From: Staphylococcus americanisciuri
Lineage (GTDB): Bacteria > Bacillota > Bacilli > Staphylococcales > Staphylococcaceae
NCBI RefSeq assembly: GCF_024814435.1
Contig: NZ_JANUXY010000003.1
Coordinates: 1 to 64,000, forward strand
DNA: 64,000 bases
Reading direction: 5' to 3'
The notes beneath the pieces were generated by a model. That model did no database searches, had not been told where the DNA came from, and was given only the letters and a program-made list of their open reading frames with translations. The position numbers and the translations under genes were made by a program. Positions 25,001 through 33,789 of the stretch are shown here, piece after piece; position 1 is the stretch's first letter, and each line of letters begins with the position of its first letter.

Positions 25001-25075
25001 TCCGATATTATGGATTATACGAATTAATGCAACATTTGTAAATTAAAAAGATATTATGATAATTGAGGTGCTCAA

Positions 25076-27037
25076 ATGATTGATGAAAATAAACAAACAC
25101 ACAATGCAATAATACATATGACATCGGACGAACAGGCATGCTACGCGACACTGTGTGAAACAAATACACAATGGGCCAAGGCATTTGAACAATATCTGAT
25201 GCAAGGAAGAGACCTTGTTACTGCAAGACTCATTGCGTCTATTTATCGTGAAAACCTGGTAGAAGGCTATACACATAGTCACTTTATTGATCATATACAA
25301 GTACCAACATCGCCGATACAACACGTCGATGTACTAACTATTCATTTTAAGCAGACTTCCCAAGTATTATGTGCGCCTGTTAAAGGACATCATGCGTTTA
25401 ACCGTATTGATGTTGCTGGCCCCTTTTATTGGCAACAAGCGGATCATTACGAACGGGTTATGCATCCAAATGATGTACTTGATGTCATCATTGCCGAGGA
25501 TAACAACTATCAAGGTTCTGCAGCTGAGCAATTTCGTGATGACTTAAATAATAGCGCATGCTATATGGCGTTAGCCGTCAGTTATCAACAAATGACGTAC
25601 CATAATAGTACCGACACACTTTTAACAACCATTGAACATCAAAATGATTCATACCTCGCTTCGGAACAAGCAGTTGTTGAAGGACATCCACTTCATCCAG
25701 GTGCCAAGTTGCGCAAGGGTATGTCACCAACAGAAACGATTGCCTATTCATCCGAGTATGGACATGCCATTCCATTACGCTTTGTATTAATCCGTCGTGA
25801 TCATGTGCGTACACAACAATTAGACAAATCATTTGATACGATTTTATTTGAAACATTTGAGGGCTTACAAGATGCTTGTCAAACGGTCTTAAATACATAT
25901 CAATTAGCACCAGCAGATTATCATTTAATGGTAGTTCATCCATGGCAGTATACGCATATTTTAACAACCGATTATGAGGCTGAATTGGCACAGCAGATTA
26001 TGATTCCTGTCGACTATACATATGACTATTATGCTGGCTTGTCATTCCGTACATTAATGCCATCATTCCCTGATGTTTCACCGCACATTAAACTTTCAAC
26101 CAATGTACATATTACCGGGGAAATACGCACGTTATCTGAACAGACGACACATAATGGACCATTGATAACACAAATACTGCAAGATATTACCGCAAAAGAT
26201 ACGTGGTTTGCACATGTTCCAACACATGCTGTTGCTGAACTGGCAGGCGTACATTTCTTCAGTCCAACTGACACGGCAGATGTTCAAGAACGTCGAAGCG
26301 AACAGCTCGGTACACTATTGCGCCATAATATTTATCACAATCTTGATGAGACAGATTTACCGCTGATTCCATCCAGCTTAATCGTTAGGATGCCTCAACA
26401 AGGGACATCCCTCATAGTGGAACTTGTGAATCGTTATGCACAGCAACAGCCAGAAATAGAACAACACACCGCTATCCAACAATGGTTTTCTCGTTATGCA
26501 GGGGCACTCATTGACTATGTTATGCCATTATTAATTAAATACGGTATTGCCTTAGAAGCACACCTGCAAAATACAATTGCTGTTTTTGACAAACAAGATG
26601 GTCTGCTTAAACGCATGTATATTCGTGACTTTGAAGGTCTACGCATTGACACTGCACAACTCAATCAGATGGGATATGATACAGTACATTTCCATGAAAA
26701 ATCACGTGTTTTAACAAACAGCCAAAAATCCGTCTTCAATAAAGCTTTTTATGCAACCGTGCAAAATCATCTTGGTGAGCTTGTCGTTGCGTTAAGTGAC
26801 CATTATAAAATAGATGGACTTGAAGCAGACTTATGGTATATCGTTCGTGAACAAATTCAAGCATTGTTCAACACCTTTCGTAATAGTGATATGGATCCAC
26901 AACGTCTACAAGACATCGAAACGATTTTCTTCAATCCTGTCATTGACTACAAATGCGTCACAACGATGCGTTTATTAGACGAAGCACATGCATATACGTA
27001 TATAAAGGTAGATAATCCTTTAGCGACGAATAAATAA
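25076..27037 (+). CDS. sfaD: SfaD, staphyloferrin A NIS synthetase (first citrate addition)
   Basis: IucA/IucC-family synthetase of 653 aa. It has VVEGHPLHPGAKLRKGM (phosphate-binding segment), MVVHPWQYTHIL, LSTNVHITGEIRT and ALEAHLQNTIAVF, followed by IRDFEGLRIDT. In S. aureus SfaD joins citrate to the delta-amine of D-ornithine before SfaB adds the second citrate. It is the only sfa gene on the plus strand, divergent from sfaABC. The ATG is preceded by TTGAGGTG. Length and order match the known locus. Confidence 0.95.
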   Translation: MIDENKQTHNAIIHMTSDEQACYATLCETNTQWAKAFEQYLMQGRDLVTARLIASIYRENLVEGYTHSHFIDHIQVPTSPIQHVDVLTIHFKQTSQVLCAPVKGHHAFNRIDVAGPFYWQQADHYERVMHPNDVLDVIIAEDNNYQGSAAEQFRDDLNNSACYMALAVSYQQMTYHNSTDTLLTTIEHQNDSYLASEQAVVEGHPLHPGAKLRKGMSPTETIAYSSEYGHAIPLRFVLIRRDHVRTQQLDKSFDTILFETFEGLQDACQTVLNTYQLAPADYHLMVVHPWQYTHILTTDYEAELAQQIMIPVDYTYDYYAGLSFRTLMPSFPDVSPHIKLSTNVHITGEIRTLSEQTTHNGPLITQILQDITAKDTWFAHVPTHAVAELAGVHFFSPTDTADVQERRSEQLGTLLRHNIYHNLDETDLPLIPSSLIVRMPQQGTSLIVELVNRYAQQQPEIEQHTAIQQWFSRYAGALIDYVMPLLIKYGIALEAHLQNTIAVFDKQDGLLKRMYIRDFEGLRIDTAQLNQMGYDTVHFHEKSRVLTNSQKSVFNKAFYATVQNHLGELVVALSDHYKIDGLEADLWYIVREQIQALFNTFRNSDMDPQRLQDIETIFFNPVIDYKCVTTMRLLDEAHAYTYIKVDNPLATNK

Positions 27038-27113
27038 AAACTAAAAATCGATACATCGATGGTTGCTGAGATATTGGAAAAATCATGTGATTTAAGTTCA
27101 AGATTTCATTTAC

Positions 27114-27174
27114 GCAGGTTGAGACATTTTTAATTTGTAATACTGGGAAACCAATAAACGGTATCCTAACCTGC
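27114..27174. repeat. Intergenic dispersed repeat, copy 2 (TGAGAC type)
   Basis: Bounded by GCAGGTT and AACCTGC, with TGAGAC, GGGAAACCAATAA and GGTATCC in the same order as the copy at 593-647. Confidence 0.55.
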
Positions 27175-27191
27175 TACTCAGCTTGACCGAA

Positions 27192-27238
27192 GTGGGACAA
27201 CGGAATCATTTTAGAAACATGAGATTCCTGTTCCCCCT
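27192..27238. repeat. GTGGGACA-type hairpin repeat
   Basis: GTGGGACAACGGAATC pairs with GATTCCTGTTCCCCC across a 15-nt AT-rich loop. It is related to the hairpins at 1933 and 33718. It may end sfaD transcription. Confidence 0.6.
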
Positions 27239-27343
27239 GACAAAGATGTGTCGATTTTTTTGATACTTTTTCAAACACTATTGTTCCCACTGAAAATATA
27301 TTACAATAGAGCACAGAGATAAAATTACTTCAAAGGAGTCATG

Positions 27344-28522
27344 ATGCAAATGACAATAATACGCACACTTACATTCATGCTTAGTATCTTCATTGTTGGC
27401 ATGGTTGAAATGGTTGTAGCAGGCATCATGAGTTTGATGAGTGCCGACCTTCAAATTTCAGAAGCTTGGATTGGGCAACTCGTCACAATTTATGCCTTTA
27501 CCTTCGCATTAACAGGTCCTATTTTAGTGAAACTTACAGAACGTTATGCACCAAAACCCGTCTTGCTTGTAACTGTTATCGTATTTATTATCGGTAATAG
27601 CATCATCGCATTTTCTCCAAACTTTGTAATCTTAGTCATTGGACGTATCTTATCATCGGCAGCCGCAGCACTGATTGTTGTGAAAATACTTGCCATTACC
27701 GTTTTTCTATCAGCGCCACATAAAAGAGGTCGCATGCTTGGTATTGTTTATACAGGCTTCAGCGCCGCTAATGTATTTGGCGTTCCCATCGGTACATTAA
27801 TTGGTGATTGGTTCGGCTGGCGCTTTACATTTGGTTTAATCAGCTTTGTTGGTCTTATCGTCAGCCTATTATTAATGTATTATTTACCACAAGACCTGCG
27901 TATGAATGTAAATACAAATATAAATACAAGTAAAAATCGTGCAAGTCGCGTACGTAATAAAAGAGAAGTCACTAAATTACTTGCCGTTACCTTTATTTTA
28001 TTAACTGCAAACTCTATCGCATATATTTATATCAATCCATTAATTCTATCCAGCGGGCATACGTTACAATTCTTATCCCTCGCATTATTAGTGATTGGTG
28101 TGGCAGGCATGTTAGGCACATCTATGGGCGGTTTCTTTACAGATAAGTTATCATTCAAAACATGGTTATTCGTGAGTAGCTTTGCCCTTTCTGCCATTCT
28201 ACTGCTCCTTAATCAATTATGGGCAACATCTATCATGCTACTTATTGTACTGTTTATATGGCATATTGTAGAGTGGAGTACCAACCCCGCCGTTCAATCC
28301 GGTCTGATTAGTCAAGTAGACGGTGACCATAGTCAAGTCATGAGCTGGAATATGTCCGCATTAAATGCCGGTATCGGACTAGGTGCAATGATTGGTGGTG
28401 TCATTGTGACACATCTGAGTCTACATGCGACCGTCTATATTGCAGCTGCCACAGGGTTTATCGCATTTTTAATTGTTATTACACTTCAAAACCCATCATC
28501 AAATCAATCTGTCTCACATTAG
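27344..28522 (+). CDS. MFS transporter (DHA1, AraJ/purine-efflux type)
   Basis: Membrane transporter of about 392 aa with 12 hydrophobic segments. Helix 1 reads IVGMVEMVVAGIMSLMSADL and is followed by ISEAWIGQLVTIYAFTFAL, typical of the AraJ/PbuE DHA1 group. GFSAANVFGVPIGTLIGDWFG is antiporter motif C. The start is uncertain among three ATGs (27341, 27344, 27350); 27344 fits AAAGGAG best. It follows sfaD on the same strand after two hairpin repeats and ends in a strong terminator, so it is probably its own unit. Substrate unknown; a role in siderophore export cannot be claimed. Confidence 0.82.
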   Translation: MQMTIIRTLTFMLSIFIVGMVEMVVAGIMSLMSADLQISEAWIGQLVTIYAFTFALTGPILVKLTERYAPKPVLLVTVIVFIIGNSIIAFSPNFVILVIGRILSSAAAALIVVKILAITVFLSAPHKRGRMLGIVYTGFSAANVFGVPIGTLIGDWFGWRFTFGLISFVGLIVSLLLMYYLPQDLRMNVNTNINTSKNRASRVRNKREVTKLLAVTFILLTANSIAYIYINPLILSSGHTLQFLSLALLVIGVAGMLGTSMGGFFTDKLSFKTWLFVSSFALSAILLLLNQLWATSIMLLIVLFIWHIVEWSTNPAVQSGLISQVDGDHSQVMSWNMSALNAGIGLGAMIGGVIVTHLSLHATVYIAAATGFIAFLIVITLQNPSSNQSVSH

Positions 28523-28526
28523 TATA

Positions 28527-28580
28527 AAACGCTACCGATTCGTTTTATTTTTCAAAAACGAGCCGTAGCGTTTCATTTTG
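28527..28580 (+). terminator. Terminator of the MFS gene
   Basis: Long stem AAACGCTACCGATTCGTTTT with AAAACGAGCCGTAGCGTTT, followed by TCATTTTG. It lies 4 nt past the stop codon. Confidence 0.85.
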
Positions 28581-28755
28581 TTCTATATCTTTTGTTGGGG
28601 ATAGCGTGATGAGCCATTCCGCCTTTTTTACAATCATATTTTACAATCATAATGGACTATATGCTAAATGAAACCAGTTACTGCTTTCAACATAATCTCA
28701 AACTTAAATTGCATGTTTCTATTAAATTCCCACTCCCATCACAGAAGATGAACAG

Positions 28756-28790
28756 TAAAAAAAGAACCGAGTACCCATGTACTCAGTTCT
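28756..28790 (-). terminator. Terminator of the amaP-asp23 operon
   Basis: Stem GAACCGAGTAC/GTACTCAGTTC with a short loop, followed on the minus strand by a run of T residues, about 20 nt after the asp23 stop. Confidence 0.9.
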
Positions 28791-28810
28791 CTATTTCATC
28801 AACGAATGAC

Positions 28811-29296
28811 TTATTGTAAGCCTTTTTGATCGTTGTTGCTATTTTTTTCGTTTTTTTGTTGCCATTCTTTACGTGTCATCACATCATCAACTTGCATGTT
28901 TACTTCAACAACTTCTAAACCTGTCATATGTTTCACTTGTTCTTTAATAAGTTCAGTTACTTTGCGGAAGATTTTTGGTGCTGATTCACCGTATTCTAAA
29001 ATAACTTTTAAGTCGATTGCTGCTTGTTTTTCACCAACTTCAGCTGATACACCTTGTGTTACGTTATTACCGCTTGTGAATGAACCGCTAATGCTGTCCA
29101 CAAAACCGCCTTTCATGTCTAAGATACCTTTTACTTCACGTGCTGCAATACCAGCGATTTTTTCAACAACTTCATCTGAGAAAGTTAAGCTGTTAGAGAA
29201 TTGTGGTTCGTTCTTTTCACGTTGCTCTTGTTCTTTTTCGTTAACACCTGTTTTGTTATTGTATGCTTCTTTTGCTTTGTTGTTATCTACTGTCAT
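28811..29296 (-). CDS. asp23: Alkaline shock protein 23
   Basis: Asp23/YloU family protein, 161 aa, very abundant in staphylococci and held at the membrane by AmaP. It links to cell-envelope stress handling. The start [14 protein letters not shown], then [20 protein letters not shown] and [16 protein letters not shown], are the known hallmarks. The N- and C-terminal ends are charged and probably disordered. ATG at 29296 is chosen because AAAGGAG lies just upstream; the longer reading is not supported. It is the last gene of the sigma-B driven amaP operon. Confidence 0.97.
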   Translation of the reverse strand: MTVDNNKAKEAYNNKTGVNEKEQEQREKNEPQFSNSLTFSDEVVEKIAGIAAREVKGILDMKGGFVDSISGSFTSGNNVTQGVSAEVGEKQAAIDLKVILEYGESAPKIFRKVTELIKEQVKHMTGLEVVEVNMQVDDVMTRKEWQQKNEKNSNNDQKGLQ

Positions 29297-29360
29297 GATA
29301 AAAACTCCTTTATTATATAATAGTTTATACACTTTTCTTAAAAACTGCTACTTGCTAATG

Positions 29361-29606
29361 CTAGCTTAATCGATTCAGTAAATTTAAGAAATCTTGTGTT
29401 CGGTCTTTAATATACCCAACACCGACACCGATTAAACATAAAACGACAATTAAAATTGTTTTCCAAAAGCCAAGTGTCAAAAACAAGATTGCGATGATAA
29501 GGAAAAAGAAGAACCCTGTGATACGCCATTTATAGTTACGCAACATAGCAATAACCTGTTCATTCGTTACTTGTTCACCTTGACCATTTTGATTTTGATT
29601 AGCCAT
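29361..29606 (-). CDS. DUF2273 small membrane protein of the asp23 operon
   Basis: 81 aa with a charged N-terminus (NQNGQGEQVTNEQVIAML) and two closely spaced hydrophobic segments (about 31-48 and 50-65), ending with a charged tail. This is the DUF2273 protein that always sits between amaP and asp23 in staphylococci. It starts 12 nt after amaP; AGGAGGGGTCC precedes the ATG. Its role is unknown beyond its co-regulation with the Asp23 system. Confidence 0.88.
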   Translation of the reverse strand: MANQNQNGQGEQVTNEQVIAMLRNYKWRITGFFFFLIIAILFLTLGFWKTILIVVLCLIGVGVGYIKDRTQDFLNLLNRLS

Positions 29607-29618
29607 AGGACCCCTCCT

Positions 29619-30170
29619 TTACACAACGCGTGGATCGCCGCTTTGACGTTGGTCACGAACATTGATTTCTAGTTTTCGTACAGGCATTTCTGAAAAACGT
29701 TCAACATTTTCTTTAATGTCTGCTCTCACTTGTTCTGTTAAACTTTGAATATTCACTGCTGTTGTCGGTACTAAAAAGTCTGCCTTAATATCTACAAAGT
29801 TGTTATTCTTTTTGTTGTATAGTTTTGCTACAACATTCGGTTGACGAATTGCATCATATTTCTTAAGTGTATCTAACGCCGTATTCTCAATTGATTTTCT
29901 TGAGATATAAATATGCCCATCTTGATAGTCTTTGTATAATCCCGGTTTACGGTGCGTTGGTTTAAATGCACTGAAGAATAGAATAAAACCTAATAAAATT
30001 AAAAACGCAGATAAGCCGATTAACAATGGTTCAAACCAGTTAAATTGGTAAAAATAATTTTGATATTCTGTGATTGGTTGGTAATCTAAATACATAAATA
30101 GTAGAAAACCTACAATGACAACCATTAACAATCCCAAACAAAAATTTTTAAGTCGTCTCACCTTACGCAC
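29619..30170 (-). CDS. amaP: Asp23 membrane anchor protein AmaP
   Basis: 183 aa with two N-terminal membrane helices (about 9-28 and 47-68) and a soluble C-terminal part that belongs to the Asp23-like group (NVVAKLYNKKNNNFVDIKAD, then VNIQSLTEQVRADI). It anchors Asp23 at the inner face of the membrane. First gene of the amaP, DUF2273, asp23 unit. A sigma-B promoter lies about 40 nt upstream. A purine-rich AGGAGGTGTG precedes the start. Confidence 0.93.
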   Translation of the reverse strand: MRKVRRLKNFCLGLLMVVIVGFLLFMYLDYQPITEYQNYFYQFNWFEPLLIGLSAFLILLGFILFFSAFKPTHRKPGLYKDYQDGHIYISRKSIENTALDTLKKYDAIRQPNVVAKLYNKKNNNFVDIKADFLVPTTAVNIQSLTEQVRADIKENVERFSEMPVRKLEINVRDQRQSGDPRVV

Positions 30171-30207
30171 ACCTCCTATTTGTTGTTCATTTGTCTCACA
30201 CTCTTAT

Positions 30208-30232
30208 ATACCCATATCTCATTTTAAAAAAC
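30208..30232 (-). promoter_or_regulatory. Sigma-B promoter of amaP-asp23
   Basis: On the minus strand, -35 GTTTTT (30227-30232), a 13-nt spacer and a perfect -10 GGGTAT (30208-30213). The spacing and -10 match the staphylococcal sigma-B consensus (GTTTAA, 12-15 nt, GGGTAT). The asp23 operon is the classic sigma-B reporter. Confidence 0.85.
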
Positions 30233-30451
30233 CTAAATTCAAAAAAATAATTATGTTGGATAGAATGTCAAGCTCTCTTAATTTACCCATTCCCTCACTT
30301 ATTAAACCTGTATATTGAAATTGTATATAAAAGATATACCGCTAATAACAGATACTATCCCCTGAAAACGTTGCAGCTTCTACCATTCACTATTTATTTC
30401 TAATATATGCTAACATTTCATTAACTGCTAATTTCTCTAAAACATTTGAAA

Positions 30452-30726
30452 TTAATCGACCATTGCCGCTAATAAATTTCTATCTTTTAACACTTGTTTT
30501 TGTCTGCCTTTACTATCAGGCAGCCGATTAAAACCACATGACTGTCTGGAATAAAACAGATAAATAATCAAAATCAGATCTAAGTTCACCACATTTTAGG
30601 CACTTTTAATTGTGTTTTTAACTTTTCATACGTGTTAACCGCTTCATCTTCAGTAGGCATTCCCCAATATTCAAGCTTTGCAGGATTATCACATTCATTA
30701 CTTCTTTGATCATCTCTATCGCTTCA
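30452..30726 (-). pseudogene. Degenerate coding fragments of unknown origin
   Basis: Within the 700-bp gap between amaP and saeP, two minus-strand pieces read like protein. The upstream one (ending at 30586) contains [20 protein letters not shown] and [19 protein letters not shown]. The downstream one (ending at 30452) contains FYSRQSCGFNRLPDSKGRQ and VLKDRNLLAAMVD. Both are broken by stops and have no start with a ribosome binding site. Probably the debris of one lost gene; family not recognised. Confidence 0.35.
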
Positions 30727-30773
30727 CATCTAATACAAAGTAAATGCATTTCTATTATAGCTTTTAAGAATTA

Positions 30774-30799
30774 GTTAAGAATTGTTAACCCTTAGTTAA
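30774..30799 (+). promoter_or_regulatory. SaeR binding site at the saeP (P1) promoter
   Basis: GTTAACCCTTAGTTAA (30784-30799) is an exact match to the SaeR consensus GTTAA-N6-GTTAA. A third GTTAA half-site lies 10 nt upstream (30774-30778). A candidate -10, GATAAT (30810-30815), places the box over the -35 region, as at the autoregulated sae P1 promoter of S. aureus. Confidence 0.85.
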
Positions 30800-30877
30800 T
30801 GTGAATTAAGATAATTCCTCTGTAGTATTAGGAGTGTCAAAACAATCACAAAAAACAAATGAAAGTGGGAAATTAAC

Positions 30878-31303
30878 ATGAAAATCAAATCATTATTATT
30901 ATCAACTACAGTTGCAACATCATTACTTTTAGGTGCATGTGGTAACATGAACGATGACAATATGAAGAAAGACGACAAAATGATGGAAAGTAAAACGGAC
31001 GACAAGAGCATGATGAAAGAAGGCATGTTCAAAGGTGAAAATAAACAAATGGTTGAAGGTAAAGCAATGATTAAAGACGGCAAATTAATGCTTACTGACT
31101 TCAAATCAGACAAAGGTCCAGACTTACATGTGTACTTAACTAAAAATGGCGATGTTGAAAAGGGCATGAAAATCGACAAAGTTAAATATGATGAAAAAGA
31201 ACAAACTTTCGACCTTAAAGGTGCAAAAGTTGAAGATTACGACACAGTCACTATTTACTGTGACAAAGCACACGTTGTATTCGGCAATGCAAAATTAAAA
31301 TAA
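30878..31303 (+). CDS. saeP: SaeP, sae accessory lipoprotein (DM13 domain)
   Basis: Secreted lipoprotein of 141 aa with a signal peptide ending in the lipobox LGAC (Cys21). A Met/Lys/Asp-rich linker (NMNDDNMKKDDKMMESKTDD) follows. The DM13-type domain covers about 50-141 (GKAMIKDGKLMLTDFKSDKG, PDLHVYLTKNGD, CDKAHVVFGNAKL). With SaeQ it is reported to activate the phosphatase activity of SaeS and so reset the system. A SaeR box lies 80 nt upstream. AAGTGGGAAATTAAC precedes the ATG. Confidence 0.9.
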   Translation: MKIKSLLLSTTVATSLLLGACGNMNDDNMKKDDKMMESKTDDKSMMKEGMFKGENKQMVEGKAMIKDGKLMLTDFKSDKGPDLHVYLTKNGDVEKGMKIDKVKYDEKEQTFDLKGAKVEDYDTVTIYCDKAHVVFGNAKLK

Positions 31304-31402
31304 GTCTGATACACATTTGAAAATATACTCAAATTCAGTGAGATAGGATTCTGCTACTAAAGAGTTCTATCTCTTTTTATCAACAACAAGGGAGACAGAA
31401 AA

Positions 31403-31864
31403 ATGAATATGATATGGAAAATAATGATTTTACTCATCCGAATAGGGTCAGGTATCGTTATGTTAATGCAAGGTTTTGAAAAATTAACAGGTGGGTTTGC
31501 GATTAATGGACTCATTCCTGTCGTGCAGAAGAGCCCGGATGTGCCAGAATGGTATAAAGCTTTTTTCAGTACTGTTGTTAACACACAGACTGATATCTTT
31601 CAATGGCTAATCCCACTTGGTGAAATTGCCATTGGTCTTGGCTTAATCTTAGGTATTTTGTCTTATACCGCTAGTTTCTTCGGTGCATTTGTTATGCTGA
31701 ACTATATTTTAGCAGATATGATTTTTACGTATCCATTGCAGTTGTTTTTCTTTATAATATTATTAATGAACCCAAAAACATTAGAATTACTTAATTTATT
31801 AAACTTCTTTAAAAGAAAAAAGCTAGGGAATGATGCAAATGGAACACATACTCATAGTGGATGA
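31403..31864 (+). CDS. saeQ: SaeQ, sae accessory membrane protein (DoxX-like)
   Basis: 153 aa DoxX-type membrane protein with four hydrophobic segments: [20 protein letters not shown] near the start, then [34 protein letters not shown] and [13 protein letters not shown]. It forms a complex with SaeP and SaeS in S. aureus. GGGAGAC lies before the ATG. The 3' end overlaps saeR by 26 nt, so the two are translated together. The order P, Q, R, S identifies the locus. Confidence 0.9.
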   Translation: MNMIWKIMILLIRIGSGIVMLMQGFEKLTGGFAINGLIPVVQKSPDVPEWYKAFFSTVVNTQTDIFQWLIPLGEIAIGLGLILGILSYTASFFGAFVMLNYILADMIFTYPLQLFFFIILLMNPKTLELLNLLNFFKRKKLGNDANGTHTHSG

Positions 31865-32522
31865 CGAACCAGATATTCGTGATATCTGTCAAACATATTT
31901 TGAATTTGAAGGTTATAAAGTATCAACAGCTTCAAACGGTCAAGAAGCTCTGGAGATGTTAGATGCGTCGATTGATTTGATAATCTTAGACATTATGATG
32001 CCTAAGAAAGATGGCTATGCAGTTATTAAAGAAATGCGTACACGTCAGTTAGATATTCCATATATTTATCTCACAGCCAAAACAACCGAATCTGACGCAA
32101 TATACGGCTTAATGCTCGGCGCTGATGATTACGTGAAAAAACCTTTTAGTCCACGTGAACTTGTGATACGTGCTAAAAATATCTTGAAGCGGGTTAATCA
32201 TAGTGCCCACGTACAAGATACAGTCACTTTTGGCGCTCTCACATTAGATAACTTAACCAAAACAGTGACGATTAATGATGAAACTGTCAACTTGAGAGTC
32301 AAAGAGTTTGAATTATTGTGGTATTTCGCAACGCATGAAAATGTTGCATTATCAAAAACAGATTTACTCGAACAAGTTTGGGGCTATGACTATTATGAAG
32401 ATATGAACACGCTAAACGTCCATATTCATCGTCTGCGTGAAAAGCTCGAACAATATCACTATGAAGATTACGCAATTACAACCGTTTGGGGACTGGGTTA
32501 TAAGTTCCAGAGGAGGCATTAG
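31839..32522 (+). CDS. saeR: SaeR, response regulator
   Basis: OmpR/PhoB-type regulator, 227 aa. The receiver domain (1-120) has the acidic pair DDE (8-10), phospho-acceptor Asp51 in LIILDIMMP, Thr in YLTAKT and Lys in [13 protein letters not shown]. The winged-helix domain follows ([44 protein letters not shown]). It closely matches S. aureus SaeR, including the ICQTYFE and WGYDYYED segments. ATG at 31839 is chosen because AGGGAATG lies 9 nt upstream; two earlier ATGs are too close. It activates virulence genes by binding GTTAA-N6-GTTAA sites. Confidence 0.95.
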   Translation: MEHILIVDDEPDIRDICQTYFEFEGYKVSTASNGQEALEMLDASIDLIILDIMMPKKDGYAVIKEMRTRQLDIPYIYLTAKTTESDAIYGLMLGADDYVKKPFSPRELVIRAKNILKRVNHSAHVQDTVTFGALTLDNLTKTVTINDETVNLRVKEFELLWYFATHENVALSKTDLLEQVWGYDYYEDMNTLNVHIHRLREKLEQYHYEDYAITTVWGLGYKFQRRH

Positions 32523-33551
32523 ATGACAATACGCAAACAACTTTTTATATCTTTTGTTACTTCCATTGCCATTACAACACTCTTTTTATTTGTTTTATAT
32601 AAAATGATGTGGTTCGACGGACAACAAACTTTGATACTCACCCTCTTTTCACTGATATCCAGTATGATGACGATGATGATTGCCATGACCTTTTCAGTCC
32701 CAACAATTCATAAAATTGAACGCTTAAATCGCGCGACACAAAGCGTATCAGAAGGTGATTTCAACATTGATTTTCTCGATATTGCATCGCCGCTTGAAGT
32801 GAAAGAACTTAATGAATCATTCAAAATGATGGTATTGCGTGTTGAACAACAGATGGTGCAGATTAAAGACGAAGAAGCAGAAAAAATGTACATGGTACAG
32901 AATTTAGCCCATGACTTGAAAACACCACTTGCAAGTATTAAATCATATTCTGAAGCATTACGAGATGGCATTATTGATAGTGATGAAGCACAACAGCATG
33001 CGTATAAAGTACTGATCAATCAAGCAGACAGGTTAAGTCATATGTTTGATGACTTAACATCAATGGTCAGTGTGACAACACATGCTCAAGATAAAGTAGC
33101 ACTACAAGTCGACCAACTATTGATTACAATATTGGATCCCTACCAGCAGCAACTCGAACATGAACAGCGGATCTTACACGTCGATGTAGATGAATCCATT
33201 CCACGCTTCGTACAAGATAAGATTGCGATTGAACGCATTATTTCCAATTTCTTGGACAACGCTTTAAAGTTCTCTGAAGTAGGAACACCGATTACCGTAC
33301 AGATCAAACAAGAAAATGCACAGCAATTGGCGATTTCAGTGAGCGATGAAGGCGCTGGTATTGAATCGAAATATTTGAAACGTGTTTTTGAACGCACCTT
33401 CCGTGTGGATGTTTCACGCAATCTTGAACACGGCGGATCTGGTCTAGGTCTGTATATTGCACAGACACTTGCCCATCAGATAGGCGGACACATCACACTT
33501 GATAGCGAATATGGCAAAGGTACAACAATTACATTACATTTCCCAATATAA
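32523..33551 (+). CDS. saeS: SaeS, sensor histidine kinase
   Basis: Intramembrane-sensing kinase of 342 aa. Two helices (about 8-26 and 38-58) are joined by a very short outer loop, MMWFDGQQTL. This keeps the Met-Trp-Phe that is important for basal activity in S. aureus SaeS. A HAMP-like stretch follows. His130 sits in NLAHDLKTPLASIKSYSEAL, and the ATPase boxes are NFLDNALKF (N), SDEGAGI (G1) and GGSGLGLYIA (G2). The ATG follows the saeR stop directly (TAGATG) with AGAGGAGG upstream. It ends before a strong terminator. Confidence 0.95.
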   Translation: MTIRKQLFISFVTSIAITTLFLFVLYKMMWFDGQQTLILTLFSLISSMMTMMIAMTFSVPTIHKIERLNRATQSVSEGDFNIDFLDIASPLEVKELNESFKMMVLRVEQQMVQIKDEEAEKMYMVQNLAHDLKTPLASIKSYSEALRDGIIDSDEAQQHAYKVLINQADRLSHMFDDLTSMVSVTTHAQDKVALQVDQLLITILDPYQQQLEHEQRILHVDVDESIPRFVQDKIAIERIISNFLDNALKFSEVGTPITVQIKQENAQQLAISVSDEGAGIESKYLKRVFERTFRVDVSRNLEHGGSGLGLYIAQTLAHQIGGHITLDSEYGKGTTITLHFPI

Positions 33552-33557
33552 ATACAA

Positions 33558-33609
33558 AAAGCAGTCACATATGGCGTTCATTTCCATTTTGTGACTGCCT
33601 TTATTTTTT
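33558..33609 (+). terminator. Terminator of saePQRS
   Basis: Stem AAAGCAGTCACA/TGTGACTGCCTTT with an AT-rich loop, followed by TATTTTTTA, 6 nt past the saeS stop. Confidence 0.9.
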
Positions 33610-33717
33610 ATACACTTTTGAACTGACTCAAGCGATAAGCCAATGTCTCGAAATCAATGATACGTACATAGCTATGAAACGCTCTGTCATGCAAAGTTAG
33701 CGTGTTGCATAAAAATC

Positions 33718-33771
33718 AGGAGTAGAACAACGGCATCTTTTTTAGCAAAATGAGATGCCTGTCCCACTCCT
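33718..33771. repeat. GTGGGACA-type hairpin repeat; probable terminator of the ABC operon
   Basis: AGGAGTAGAACAACGGCATCT pairs with AGATGCCTGTCCCACTCCT around a 14-nt AT loop. It is the longest and best-preserved of the three hairpins of this type. It lies just beyond the ABC ATPase stop and may terminate both this operon and any read-through from saeS. Confidence 0.7.
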
Positions 33772-33789
33772 CAATACTTTTATATCATT

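Larger units (their letters stand above)
27038..27343. other. Intergenic stretch holding two repeat elements
   Basis: Contains the TGAGAC-type repeat (27114-27174) and the GTGGGACA-type hairpin (27192-27238). No gene is seen. AAAGGAG before 27344 is the ribosome binding site of the MFS gene. Confidence 0.6.

Noticed and set aside
25043-25991. Minus-strand open frames opposite sfaD
   Set aside because: Shadows of the NIS synthetase gene; no start signals.
28833-29369. 178-codon plus-strand open frame opposite asp23
   Set aside because: Asp23 is certain on the minus strand. The opposite frame is a Ser/Thr/Leu-rich shadow without a start signal.
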